A stretch of DNA of 64,000 nucleotides from Clavibacter michiganensis (GTDB taxonomy: Bacteria > Actinomycetota > Actinomycetes > Actinomycetales > Microbacteriaceae), in NCBI RefSeq assembly GCF_002151125.1, contig NZ_MDJZ01000012.1, forward strand, positions 124,001 to 188,000, given 5' to 3'. This document shows positions 21,134 through 30,071 of the stretch, in pieces. The position numbers and the translations under genes are program-made. Every line of letters begins with the position of its first letter. The stretch's first letter is position 1. The notes under the pieces are model-generated. The model saw only the letters and a list, made by a program, of their open reading frames with translations, was not told the origin of the DNA and did no database searches.

Positions 21134-21924
21134 TGGCCGCGCGCGCCGCCGCCGCCTCCGTCACGCCCCGCCGCCGGATCCTCGGCCTCGCCATCCGGCA
21201 CGTCCCCGCCGTCGCGCGCTCCCTCCGCGGCACGCCCGCCGCGGGCACGGACGTGGTCCGGCGCTCCGCCGGCGAGCAGGGGCTCCCCCTCGACATCGCC
21301 GTCTGGACGCCGCCCGGGCACGACCGCTCGGCGACCGGATCACCCGTGCTCGTCGTCCTCGCCCGGCACGACGGCGACTGGCTGCCGTCCACGCTCGCGA
21401 AGGACCTCCGCGCGGTCGTCGTGACCATGGCGCCCGACGACGACGAGCAGGCCCTCGCCGGGCTGTCCTGGATCGCGTCGCACGCGGCCGGCTGGAACGG
21501 CACGCCGGAGCGGCTCGGGATCCTCGGCGACGGCCCGGGCGCCGACCGCGCCCTCCGCATCACCGCGCTCGCCCGCGACGCCGACGGTCCGGCCGTGCTG
21601 CGGCTCGTGCTCGTCAGCCCGTCCGGCGACGTGCCGAGCGCCTCATCCGCCGACCGCCAGGGCCACGGCCGCGACCGGCTGCCGGACGCGCTCGTGCACG
21701 TGGGCGGCGCCGACGCACGGCTCGACCACGTCGTCGAGGGCGTCGCGGCGCTCAAGGCGGCCGGGGTGAAGGCGCGGCTCGTGCGGATCCCCCGCGCCGA
21801 CCAGGGCTGGCTCGCCTACCCCGCGGCGGACCCCGCGCTCGCCCGCCGGTCGCTCGACGAGATCGTCGCCTACCTGCGCCGCGGGCTCACCGAGGAGCGC
21901 GCGTTCGGGGTCGGCCCGGCGTAG
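21133..21924 (+). CDS. Degenerate alpha/beta-hydrolase (pseudo-esterase)
   Basis: The 263-residue protein reads as an alpha/beta-hydrolase of the HSL/esterase type: a PVLVVLARHDG strand-loop, then RLGILGDGPGADRAL where the nucleophile elbow GDSAGG should be, then HVGGADARLDHV and ADQGWLAYP. The nucleophile Ser is replaced by Gly and the catalytic His position in HGF reads Q-G-W, so it is probably inactive as an esterase. The fold call rests on the order of landmarks. TGATG overlap couples it to the GST-like gene. Its last 38 bases overlap the convergent membrane protein gene. Confidence 0.65.
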   Translation: MAARAAAASVTPRRRILGLAIRHVPAVARSLRGTPAAGTDVVRRSAGEQGLPLDIAVWTPPGHDRSATGSPVLVVLARHDGDWLPSTLAKDLRAVVVTMAPDDDEQALAGLSWIASHAAGWNGTPERLGILGDGPGADRALRITALARDADGPAVLRLVLVSPSGDVPSASSADRQGHGRDRLPDALVHVGGADARLDHVVEGVAALKAAGVKARLVRIPRADQGWLAYPAADPALARRSLDEIVAYLRRGLTEERAFGVGPA

Positions 21925-22261
21925 GGTCCGCCTCCGCGGGCACCTTCACGAGGATGCCCGCGGCGATGAACACGATCGCGGCCACGTACTGCAGCGACTG
22001 CCAGGTGACGGCCTCGACGGGGATCACGGCGACCGGGTTCCACATGACGGCGACGGCCGCGAGCAGCGCGGCGCTCCACCAGCTGCGGGCGCGCACTGAG
22101 AACACGATCATGATGAGCGCGAGGATCGCGACCGCGAACCGCACGACCGTGAAGAGCTCGCCGTCGATCACCGCGAACCCGGCCAGCAGCACGATGGCGC
22201 CGAGGAGCCCGGGCGCGAGCGACGGACGGGTGAACGCGGGGGCGGCGGGGGTGCGGGTCAC
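21887..22261 (-). CDS. Four-helix membrane protein (DUF6804-like)
   Basis: The 124-residue protein has four hydrophobic segments: LLGAIVLLAGFAVI, FTVVRFAVAILALIMIVF, SAALLAAVAVMW and LQYVAAIVFIAAGILV. The conserved MWNPVAVIP loop matches small membrane proteins that I associate with DUF6804, with moderate certainty. The GTG at 22261 has a weak -10-like CAGACT 6 bases upstream. Its 3' end overlaps the convergent hydrolase gene by 38 bases. Confidence 0.65.
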   Translation of the reverse strand: MTRTPAAPAFTRPSLAPGLLGAIVLLAGFAVIDGELFTVVRFAVAILALIMIVFSVRARSWWSAALLAAVAVMWNPVAVIPVEAVTWQSLQYVAAIVFIAAGILVKVPAEADPTPGRPRTRAPR

Positions 22262-22306
22262 CGGCCCAGTCTGCCAGCGCGCGCCGGGAGCGGGCCGGCG
22301 CTCGGA

Positions 22307-22312
22307 TACCGT
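22307..22312 (+). promoter_or_regulatory. -10 box for zinc alcohol dehydrogenase gene
   Basis: TACCGT lies 38 bases before the ATG at 22351, which has its own GAGGAG. Confidence 0.4.
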
Positions 22313-22350
22313 GGACGAGCCCGTCCCCGCCCCGACCCCGAGGAGCCCCC

Positions 22351-23391
22351 ATGCGCGCCGTCGTCTACGAGCATTTCGGCGAGACCCCCGTCGTCCGCGA
22401 GCTGCCGGATCCCGCGCCGTCGGCCGCCGGCGTCGTCGTGCGCGTCGAGGCCACGGGCGTCTGCCGCAGCGACGCGCACGGCTGGCTCGGCCACGACGAC
22501 GGCATCGAGCTCCCGCAGGTGCCGGGCCACGAGCTCGTGGGGCGGATCCACGAGGTCGGCCCCGAGGTCACCCGCTTCCAGGTGGGCGACCGCGTCACCG
22601 TCCCGTTCGTCTGCGCGTGCGGCCGCTGCGCCGAGTGCCGCGCCGGGAACGGCCAGGTGTGCCGCGACCAGACGCAGCCGGGCTTCACGCACTGGGGGTC
22701 GTTCGCCGAGCTCGTCGCGCTGCACGACGCCGACGTGAACCTCATCCCCGTCCCCGACGACCTCGAGGCGGGCGCCGCCGCGCTCCTCGGCTGCCGCTTC
22801 GCCACGGCGTTCCGCGGGCTGGTCCACCGGGCGCGGATCCAGCGCGGCGAGCGCCTCCTCGTCATCGGCTGCGGCGGCGTGGGCCTCAGCGCGGTGATGA
22901 TCGGCGTCGCGGTCGGCGCGGAGGTCATCGCGGTCGACGTCGACCCCGCCGCCCTCGCACGCGCCTCGGAGCTCGGCGCCGAGTACACGATCGACTCGTC
23001 GGATCTCTCCGAGCTCGACGTCCTCGACGCGATCCACGCGGTCTCCCCCGACGGCGTGCAGGTGTCCGTGGAGGCGCTCGGGCGCGAGTCCACGCTCCGG
23101 ATCAGCCTGCTCGCGCTCGCGCCGACGGGCCGGCAGGTGCAGATCGGCCTGTTCGCGAGCGAGCCGACGGTGCCCCTGCCGTTCGTCATCGGCCAGGAGC
23201 TGAGCCTGCACGGCAGCCACGGCATGCCCGCGCACGACTACGCCGAGCTGATGGCCATGGTCGCGTCGGGCGCGCTCCGCCCCGAGCTGCTCATCGAGCA
23301 CCGCATCACGCTCGACGAGGCCCCGGCCGCGCTCGAGGCGCTCGCGTCGGGCGACCGCTCGGCGGGGATCACGCTGGTCGAGGTGAGCTGA
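22351..23391 (+). CDS. Zinc-dependent alcohol dehydrogenase (MDR family)
   Basis: The 346-residue NAD(P)-dependent dehydrogenase has a catalytic zinc site built by C38, H60/E61 (GHELVG) and a later Cys (LLGCRFATAF). The structural zinc cysteines are C90, C93, C96 and C104. The Rossmann motif is GCGGVGLSAV, followed by an acidic VDVD that suggests NAD. It probably oxidises or reduces a small alcohol or aldehyde. ATG 22351 follows GAGGAG. The convergent neighbours (pyruvate oxidase set) end 15 bp away. Confidence 0.85.
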   Translation: MRAVVYEHFGETPVVRELPDPAPSAAGVVVRVEATGVCRSDAHGWLGHDDGIELPQVPGHELVGRIHEVGPEVTRFQVGDRVTVPFVCACGRCAECRAGNGQVCRDQTQPGFTHWGSFAELVALHDADVNLIPVPDDLEAGAAALLGCRFATAFRGLVHRARIQRGERLLVIGCGGVGLSAVMIGVAVGAEVIAVDVDPAALARASELGAEYTIDSSDLSELDVLDAIHAVSPDGVQVSVEALGRESTLRISLLALAPTGRQVQIGLFASEPTVPLPFVIGQELSLHGSHGMPAHDYAELMAMVASGALRPELLIEHRITLDEAPAALEALASGDRSAGITLVEVS

Positions 23392-23406
23392 GCCGAGCGC
23401 GGGGCG

Positions 23407-23724
23407 CTAGAGCGCGCCCTGCAGCTCCGAGCCCGCCGGGATCGGCGTGAGCCGCGTGACCACGGCCGGACCCGTGATGAGGCCCGCCAGCGACGCGCCC
23501 ATGCGGGCGACCGCCTCGCCCGCGCCGTGCGCGTCGAGGTCCTCCTCGGACGACCACTTCTCGAGCATCACGATGGTGCCGTCGGGGGCGTCGTGGATCG
23601 CGTAGACCTCGCAACCCTCCTCCTCGTGGACCTCGGCGATGCCGCGGGACAGGGCGGCGACGGCCTCGTCGTGCTTGCCCTCGACGGGCGTGAAGACGGC
23701 GGTGACGACGACGGGGTGGGACAT
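23407..23724 (-). CDS. Antibiotic-biosynthesis-monooxygenase-like small protein
   Basis: The 105-residue protein is a ferredoxin-like ABM fold: VVVTAVFTPVEGKHDEAVAAL at the start, EEGCEVYAIHD in the middle, and the MLEKWSSEEDLDAH strand-helix typical of quinol monooxygenases and related dimers. Many of these act on quinols or aldehydes, and many have no known activity. ATG 23724 has GAGGAG. It lies 65 bp downstream of poxB on the same strand and is probably co-transcribed with it; poxB uses quinone, a possible link. Confidence 0.75.
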   Translation of the reverse strand: MSHPVVVTAVFTPVEGKHDEAVAALSRGIAEVHEEEGCEVYAIHDAPDGTIVMLEKWSSEEDLDAHGAGEAVARMGASLAGLITGPAVVTRLTPIPAGSELQGAL

Positions 23725-23789
23725 GGGGATCTCCTCGGTTCGGGTGGTGCTGGTGACGGTGGTGCTGATGGACGCGCGGGCGGGTTCGC

Positions 23790-25544
23790 TCACGGACGCG
23801 GGATGTTCCGCAGGTTCGAGCGGGCGAGCTTCACGGCCTCGCCGACGCCGCCGTTCATGACGATCTTCGACATCGACAGCGCGAAGCCCTTGACCTGCGC
23901 GGCCGTGATCTCCGGCGGGATCGACAGTGCCATCGGGTCGGTCACGAGGTCGACGAGCGCGGGCCCGTCGTGCGCGAACGCGGCCTCGAGGGCGCCGCGG
24001 ATGTCGGCCGGGTCCTCGACGCGCTGGGAGTGGATCCCGAGCGCCGCCGCCACCGCCGCGTAGTCGACCATCGGCACGTCGACGCCGAAGTCCGGGATCC
24101 CGTCGACGAGCATCTCGACCTTCACGAGCCCGAGCGTGGAGTTGTTGAACACGACCACCTTCACGGGCAGGTCGTACGCGGCGACCGTCACGAGCTCGCC
24201 CATGAGCATCGACAGCCCGCCGTCGCCCGAGACGGAGACGACCTGGCGCTCCGGGTACGCGACCTGCGCGCCGATCGCCATCGGCAGCGCGTTGGCCATG
24301 GATCCGTGCACGAGCGACCCGATCATCCGCCGGCGCCCGTTCGGCGTGAGGTAGCGCGCGCTCCACACGTTGCACATGCCGGTGTCGCTCGTGAATACGG
24401 TCTCGTCGCCCGCGACCTCGTCGAGGATGCTGGCCGCGTACTCCGGGTGGATCGGCTTCAGCTTCTCCGCCTTCGACGTGTACGCGCCGACGACCTTCTC
24501 CACCTTGTCGTCCTGCTCCTCGAGCAGCTTCTCCAGGAACCTCCGGTCCGTCTTCCGCTCGACGAGCGGCAGCACCGCGCGGATCGTGTAGAGCGCGTCT
24601 CCGTGGATCGCGATGTCGACGTCGGTGCGGCGGCCGAGGCGCTCGGGCGCGATGTCGATCTGCGCGGTCCGCACCTCCTTGCCGGGCAGGAACTGGTCGT
24701 AGGGGAAGTCGGTGCCGATGAGGATCAGCAGGTCGGCGCCCGAGATGCCGGCCGCCGCGGCGCCGTACCCGATGAGGCCGGTCATGCCGACGTCGAACGG
24801 GTTGTCCTGCTGGATCACGTCCTTGCCGCGCAGCGAGTGCCCGACGGGCGCGGCGATCCTGTCGGCCAGCTCCATGAGCTCGGCGTGCGCTCCTCCCGCG
24901 CCCCGGCCCGCGAAGATCGCGACGCTCTTCGCCTCGTCGATGGCCGCGGCGAGCGCGCGCACGTCCTCCTCGGCGGGCACGATCGCCGGCCGGCGCGGCA
25001 GCGAGAACGCGGGCGCCTCGCCCTCCGCCTCGAACTCGGCCACGTCGCCGGGCAGCGTGATGACGCTGACGCCGCCGAGCGCGAGCGAGTGCCGCATCGC
25101 CTGGTCGACGACGCGGGGCGCCTGCACGGCGGTCGAGATCATCTCCGTGTAGTGCGAGCACTCCACGAAGAGGCGGTCGGGGTGGGTCTCCTGGAAGTAG
25201 CCGGACCCGATCTGGTTCGTGGTGATGTGGCTCGCGATGGCGAGCACGGGCGCGCCCGAGCGGTGCGCGTCGTACAGCCCGTTGATGAGGTGCAGGTGGC
25301 CGGGGCCGCAGGATCCGGCGCACACGGCGAGCTTGCCCGTCAGCTGCGCCTCGGCGGACGCGGCGAACGCGCCCGCCTCCTCGTGCCGCACGTGGATCCA
25401 GTCGATGCCGCCCTTGCGGCTGCCGCCCGTGCGCCGCACGGCGTCGACGACCGGGTTGAGGCTGTCGCCGACGACCCCGTAGATCCGGCTCACCCCCGCC
25501 TCGATGAGCTGGGCGATGAGCTGGTCGGCGACCGTGCGTGCCAT
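23790..25544 (-). CDS. poxB: Pyruvate dehydrogenase (quinone) / pyruvate oxidase
   Basis: It decarboxylates pyruvate to acetate and CO2 and passes electrons through FAD to the quinone pool, acting at the membrane surface. The 584-residue ThDP enzyme has the N-terminal Pyr domain with HEEAGAFAASAEAQLTGK (catalytic Glu), the CAGSCGPGHLHL segment, a central FAD domain and the C-terminal ThDP motif GDGGLSMLMGEL...NN. The match to E. coli PoxB and corynebacterial Pqo is strong. A C-terminal amphipathic region would bind the membrane. ATG 25544 has GGA nearby. Confidence 0.92.
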   Translation of the reverse strand: MARTVADQLIAQLIEAGVSRIYGVVGDSLNPVVDAVRRTGGSRKGGIDWIHVRHEEAGAFAASAEAQLTGKLAVCAGSCGPGHLHLINGLYDAHRSGAPVLAIASHITTNQIGSGYFQETHPDRLFVECSHYTEMISTAVQAPRVVDQAMRHSLALGGVSVITLPGDVAEFEAEGEAPAFSLPRRPAIVPAEEDVRALAAAIDEAKSVAIFAGRGAGGAHAELMELADRIAAPVGHSLRGKDVIQQDNPFDVGMTGLIGYGAAAAGISGADLLILIGTDFPYDQFLPGKEVRTAQIDIAPERLGRRTDVDIAIHGDALYTIRAVLPLVERKTDRRFLEKLLEEQDDKVEKVVGAYTSKAEKLKPIHPEYAASILDEVAGDETVFTSDTGMCNVWSARYLTPNGRRRMIGSLVHGSMANALPMAIGAQVAYPERQVVSVSGDGGLSMLMGELVTVAAYDLPVKVVVFNNSTLGLVKVEMLVDGIPDFGVDVPMVDYAAVAAALGIHSQRVEDPADIRGALEAAFAHDGPALVDLVTDPMALSIPPEITAAQVKGFALSMSKIVMNGGVGEAVKLARSNLRNIPRP

Positions 25545-25648
25545 GGAGCGTCCTTCCGTCGGTGGATCCAGTCAATACCCGCCGCCTCCGCGCGACCTCC
25601 GCGCGGCGCGGACGGGAATGCGACCGGGCCCGGTGCGTTGACCCTCAC

Positions 25649-26392
25649 GTGACCGACACGACGACCGATGCCGCCCGCCCCGACGCCGCCGACCCCGATG
25701 CCCTCGCCGCCGCCCAGGCCGACTACGAGGCGTGGCACCGCGCCCGCCTCGCCGCCGTGACGAGCCCGTTCGGCAGCCTCGCGCTCGTCCAGACGACGTG
25801 GCTCGCGCCCGGCGAGGAGGTCAGCGACCTCGAGGCGCTCGAGGGCCAGCCCGACACCGTGCAGCTCACCCGCATCGAGCGCATCTCGCTCGACACCGGC
25901 GAGCCCGAGCACGGCTACCGGCTGTGGGACTCGGCGTCACCGAGGAACCGCGCGTTCGAGGACATCGAGGTCTACCCGTACGCGCCCGAGTGGATCCTCG
26001 AGGGCCGTTTCGAGCGCGTCGACGACGACCGCGTGATCCCCTTCGAGCACATCGCCGACGCCGGCCGCACGCGCGAGCTGCCCGTGCCCGGCGACATCGT
26101 GGTGACCATCGAGGGCGAGGAGGTGCGCCTCAGCGCCTTCGCCGACGGCGACCGCCTCCAGCTCGTCTTCGCCGACGCGACCACCGGACGCGAGAGCTAC
26201 GCGCCCAGCCGCTTCCTGTTCCTCCCCCGCCCGGACGGCGACGGACCGGTGACGCTCGACTTCACGCGCGCGGTCGTCCCGCCGTGCGGCTTCTCCGACT
26301 GGATGAACTGCCCGCTCCCGCCCGCCGGCAACCGCCTCGCCGCGGCCGTGCGCGCCGGCGAGCGCCGGGTCGTCTACCGCGACGAGGCCTGA
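25649..26392 (+). CDS. DUF1684 family protein
   Basis: The 247-residue protein matches DUF1684: an N-terminal helix (ADYEAWHRARLAAVTSPFG), then a beta-rich domain, and the C-terminal signature FTRAVVPPCGFSDWMNCPLPP. No activity is established for this family. No signal peptide is visible, so it is cytoplasmic. I chose GTG 25649 because the homologous region starts soon after. Its 3' end overlaps nagA on the other strand by 19 bases. Confidence 0.82.
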   Translation: MTDTTTDAARPDAADPDALAAAQADYEAWHRARLAAVTSPFGSLALVQTTWLAPGEEVSDLEALEGQPDTVQLTRIERISLDTGEPEHGYRLWDSASPRNRAFEDIEVYPYAPEWILEGRFERVDDDRVIPFEHIADAGRTRELPVPGDIVVTIEGEEVRLSAFADGDRLQLVFADATTGRESYAPSRFLFLPRPDGDGPVTLDFTRAVVPPCGFSDWMNCPLPPAGNRLAAAVRAGERRVVYRDEA

Positions 26393-27546
26393 CCCGGATC
26401 CGTCCCGGGCACCTCGGCGCCCGCGGCCCAGACGCGGGCGACCTGGAGGTCGGGCGCGAGCGCGACGACGTCGGCGGCGGATCCCGCACGCAGCAGCCCG
26501 AGCCGGTCGCCCATGCCGAGCGCCCGCGCCGGCGTCGAGGCGAGGGCCGCCACCGCGTCCGGCAGGGCGAGCCCCACGTCGCGCACCGCGATCCGCAGCG
26601 CCTCATCCTGCGTGAGGGTCGAGCCGGCGATCGTGCCCGCGCCCGACAGGCGCGCGATGCCGTCGCGCACGTCCACGTCGAGCGAGCCGAGCAGGTAGCG
26701 GCCGTCGGCGGATCCGGCCGCGGCCATGGCGTCGGTGACGAGCGCGACGCGGCCGGGCGCCTCGCGGAACAGGAGCGCCGCGACCGCCGGGTGCACGTGC
26801 ACGCCGTCGAGGATCAGCTCCAGCGTCACGCGCTCGTCCGCGACGGCGGCCATGACCGGGCCGGGCTCGCGGTGGTGGATCCCGGGCATGGCGTTGAACG
26901 CGTGCGTCAGGACGGTCGCGCCCGCGTCGAAGGCCGCGCGCGCGAGGTCGCCCGTGCAGGTCGTGTGCCCGACGGCCGCGACGACGCCCGCCGCGACCAG
27001 CCGGCGGATCGCGTCGAGCGCGCCGTCAAGCTCCGGCGCGATCGTGACCTGCCGCAGCACGCCGTCCCCCGCCTCGAGCAGGGCCTCGATGCGCGCGGGC
27101 GTCGGATCCACGAGGTGCTCGTGCGCGTGGGCCCCCGCCGCGTGCGGCGACAGGAACGGGCCCTCCAGGTGCGCGCCGAGGACGGTCGGGTCCTCGGCCA
27201 TCGCCTCGCGGATCGCGCCGAGGGAGCGGACGAGGTCGGGCACCGGGTTCGCGACGAGGCTCAGCACCGAGCGGGTCGTGCCGTGGCGCCGGTGCAGCGC
27301 GACGGCCGCGCGGATCCCCGCCGCCCCCTCGTCGTGGGATCCGCCCGCACCGCCGTGCACGTGCAGGTCGACGAACCCGGGGACGAGCGTCGCGTCGCCG
27401 AGGTCGACGGTCCGGTCCGCGGGCGGCGCCTCCGACCCGCTGCCGGCGGCCGCGATGGCGTCGCCGTCGAGGAGGATCCACGCGTCGTCGACCGTGCCGC
27501 GCGCGTCGACGGCCCGCGCGGCGCGGAGAAGAGTGGTGCCGCTCAC
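26374..27546 (-). CDS. nagA: N-acetylglucosamine-6-phosphate deacetylase
   Basis: It converts GlcNAc-6-P to glucosamine-6-P and acetate. The 390-residue amidohydrolase has PGFVDLHVHGGAG, the metal-binding HLEGPFLS, the later histidine motifs VGHTTC and THAFNAM, and the catalytic Asp in LVTDAM. The start is GTG 27546, whose GTGA overlaps the nagB stop; ATG 27561 is in frame but would overlap more deeply. It is the last gene of the GlcNAc operon. The usual order nagB then nagA gives fructose-6-P together. Confidence 0.9.
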   Translation of the reverse strand: MSGTTLLRAARAVDARGTVDDAWILLDGDAIAAAGSGSEAPPADRTVDLGDATLVPGFVDLHVHGGAGGSHDEGAAGIRAAVALHRRHGTTRSVLSLVANPVPDLVRSLGAIREAMAEDPTVLGAHLEGPFLSPHAAGAHAHEHLVDPTPARIEALLEAGDGVLRQVTIAPELDGALDAIRRLVAAGVVAAVGHTTCTGDLARAAFDAGATVLTHAFNAMPGIHHREPGPVMAAVADERVTLELILDGVHVHPAVAALLFREAPGRVALVTDAMAAAGSADGRYLLGSLDVDVRDGIARLSGAGTIAGSTLTQDEALRIAVRDVGLALPDAVAALASTPARALGMGDRLGLLRAGSAADVVALAPDLQVARVWAAGAEVPGTDPGQASSR

Positions 27547-28328
27547 GAGACGCGCTGCCATTCCGGCTTGTCGTCGTAGGTGCGCCGGTAGTAGTCGGCG
27601 AGCGTGAGGCGCGACGCCGCGGCCTCGTCCACGATGACCACCGCGTGCGCGTGCAGCTGCAGGACGCTGCCCGGCACGAAGGAGGTGAGCGGCCCCTCGA
27701 CGGCCGCGGCGATCGCCTGGGCCTTGCCCTCGCCCTGCGCCACGAGCACGAGCTCGCGGGCGTCGAGGATCGTGCCGAGCCCCTGGGTCATGCAGTGCGT
27801 CGGCACGTCGTCGACGTGGTCGAAGAAGCGCGCGTTCGCCTCCCGGGTCGCGGGCGCGAGCGTCTTGATCCGGGTGCGCGAGGCGAGCGACGACGTCGGC
27901 TCGTTGAATCCGATGTGCCCGTTCGCGCCGATGCCGAGGATCTGCACGTCGATGCCGCCGGCGTCGCGGATCGCGCGCTCGTACTCCTCGGCGGCCCGCC
28001 GCAGGTCGGCGGCGCGGCCGTCGGGCACGCGCACGCGGTCGGGGTCGAAGCCGAGCGGCCCGACCACGTCGCGCGCGATGACGCTCGCGTACGACTCGGG
28101 GTGCGCGAGCGGGATCCCCACGTACTCGTCGAGCGCGAACCCGCGCGCCTCGGCGAACGAGACCTCCTCGGCGTCCACGCGGCGGCGGAGGTCGGCGTAG
28201 AGCCCGGAGGGACTGGATCCGGTGGCGAGCCCGATCACCGCGTCGGGCTTCCGGGCGACCACGGCGGCGACGCGCGCGGCGGCGACGCGGCCGACGACCT
28301 CGGGCGTGGGCAGGATGATCACCTCCAC
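27543..28328 (-). CDS. nagB: Glucosamine-6-phosphate deaminase
   Basis: It turns glucosamine-6-P into fructose-6-P and ammonia. The 261-residue protein has the phosphate loop GLATGSSPSGLY, the general base region ALDEYVGIP and the ring-opening motif GIGANGHIGFNEP. I chose GTG 28328 because GGAGGT lies 6 bases upstream and the resulting N-terminus (MEVIILPTP) matches actinobacterial NagB. It is 85 bases after the hexosaminidase stop in the operon and overlaps nagA. Confidence 0.93.
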   Translation of the reverse strand: MEVIILPTPEVVGRVAAARVAAVVARKPDAVIGLATGSSPSGLYADLRRRVDAEEVSFAEARGFALDEYVGIPLAHPESYASVIARDVVGPLGFDPDRVRVPDGRAADLRRAAEEYERAIRDAGGIDVQILGIGANGHIGFNEPTSSLASRTRIKTLAPATREANARFFDHVDDVPTHCMTQGLGTILDARELVLVAQGEGKAQAIAAAVEGPLTSFVPGSVLQLHAHAVVIVDEAAASRLTLADYYRRTYDDKPEWQRVS

Positions 28329-28413
28329 GACGCCACCTCCTCCGCGCGGGCGAGGCGGTCGACGGACGGGCGGACGGGTGCGGCGGGCGCGAGCGGGCGC
28401 GGGTCGACGGCCA

Positions 28414-30066
28414 TCACTCGGCGATGCTCGCGACGATGCCGTCGATGTACGCCTGGCGCTCCTCGCGGGTCGCGGGCCTCCCGACGATCCCGGGCCGCAT
28501 CTGCCACGGCATGGGCCCGGACGCGCGCCGGTACTCGACCCCGAACGCGTCGAGCCGGGCGAGGTGCACCGCGAGCCGCGCGTGGAAGTCGTCGACGTCG
28601 CGCGCGCCTTCCGGCCTCGGCGACCACACCGCCTCGGCGAGCGCCGACAGCCGCGGGAACACGAGGTAGTCGATGGTGCGCGGCGAGTCCATGTGCTCGG
28701 TCCAGATGTTGGCCTGGCCGCCGAGCACGTGCTCCGCCTCCTCCGGCGTGAGCGCGTCGGGCACGGGCTCGAACGCGAGCACATCCTCGAGCGTCAGCGG
28801 GATGGAGACGGGGATCGGCTCGTCGGGCCCGTCGGACTGCCGGTAGTCGAGGTACACCTGGTCGTCGGGGCAGGCGACCACGTCGTGGCCGCGGCGCGCG
28901 GCCGTGACGGCGCCCGTCATCCCCCGCCAGGAGGCGACGACCGCGGAGGAGGACACCTCGCCCTCGAGGATCTCGTCCCAGCCGTACATGGTGCGGCCGG
29001 CCGCGGTGATGTGCGCGTCGAGCCCGCCGATGAACCAGCTCTGCAGCTCCAGCTCGTCGGTGAAGCCGCGCTCGCGCATGAGCTCCTGCGTGCGCGGATC
29101 CGCGGCCCACTGGTCGCGCGGGCACTCGTCGCCGCCGATGCCGACGTAGCGCGACGGGAACAGCTCCATCACCTCGTCGAGCACGTCGCGGTAGAACGCG
29201 AGCGTCGACTCCTCCATGTTGAGGACGTCGTGGATGATGCCCCAGCGCGTGTGCACGGCGCGCGGCTGGTCCGCGCTCCCGACCCCGAGCTCCGGGTAGG
29301 CCGCGATCGCTGCGAGCGAGTGGCCCGGCACGTCGATCTCGGGCACCACGTCGATGTGGCGCGCGGCCGCGTAGGCGACCACCTCGCGGATGTCGTCCTG
29401 CGTGTACCAGCCGCCGTGCGGGCGGCCGTCGCCGGGCGAGTCCTCGGAGGCGCCGACCTGCGTCTCGGCGCGCCACGACCCGACCTCGGTGAGCCGGGGG
29501 TACCGGCGGATCTCCACGCGCCAGCCCTGGTCGTCGGTGAGGTGCCAGTGCAGGGTGCTCAGCTTGTGCATCGCCATCAGGTCGATGAAGCGCAGCACGT
29601 CGTGCTTGGGCAGGAAGTGGCGGGCCACGTCGAGCATGGCGCCGCGCCAGCGGAACCGCGGTGCGTCCTCGATCGCGACGGCGGGCACGGTCCACGCCAC
29701 ACCCGCGACGGGCGCCCGGCGGAGCACCTCGGGCGGCAGCAGCTGGAGGAGCGTCTGGCACGCGTGGAAGACGGCGGTCTCGTCGCCGCCGCGGATCCGG
29801 ACGCCGCGGTCGGTCACGTCGATGCGGTGCGCGGCCGGCGCGAGCGACGGATCCAGCGCGAGGGAGATCGCGCCGTCGGCGGCGCCGGCGTCGCCGGCGG
29901 AGGCGAACGGGAACCCGGTCGCCGGCCGCAGGGCCGACTGCAGCCACGCCACGGTCGCGGCGAGCGCGTCGGGCGCCTGGATGCGGGTGCCGGGTTCGAG
30001 GCGGAAGGCGCCCTCCCCGACGACGAGCGAGACGGGGGCGGGGATCACGGCGGGGACGGTGGTCAT
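28414..30066 (-). CDS. Beta-N-acetylhexosaminidase, GH20
   Basis: It releases GlcNAc from chitobiose or other beta-linked amino sugars. The 550-residue protein has the GH20b small domain (about 1-130) and then the TIM barrel with HWHLTDDQGWR, VPEIDVPGHS and the catalytic D313-E314 in GIGGDECP. It has no signal peptide, so it acts on imported disaccharide in the cytoplasm. That fits its position directly behind the ABC permeases (5-bp gap) and before nagB. ATG 30066 is the start. Confidence 0.93.
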   Translation of the reverse strand: MTTVPAVIPAPVSLVVGEGAFRLEPGTRIQAPDALAATVAWLQSALRPATGFPFASAGDAGAADGAISLALDPSLAPAAHRIDVTDRGVRIRGGDETAVFHACQTLLQLLPPEVLRRAPVAGVAWTVPAVAIEDAPRFRWRGAMLDVARHFLPKHDVLRFIDLMAMHKLSTLHWHLTDDQGWRVEIRRYPRLTEVGSWRAETQVGASEDSPGDGRPHGGWYTQDDIREVVAYAAARHIDVVPEIDVPGHSLAAIAAYPELGVGSADQPRAVHTRWGIIHDVLNMEESTLAFYRDVLDEVMELFPSRYVGIGGDECPRDQWAADPRTQELMRERGFTDELELQSWFIGGLDAHITAAGRTMYGWDEILEGEVSSSAVVASWRGMTGAVTAARRGHDVVACPDDQVYLDYRQSDGPDEPIPVSIPLTLEDVLAFEPVPDALTPEEAEHVLGGQANIWTEHMDSPRTIDYLVFPRLSALAEAVWSPRPEGARDVDDFHARLAVHLARLDAFGVEYRRASGPMPWQMRPGIVGRPATREERQAYIDGIVASIAE

Positions 30067-30071
30067 GCGGG

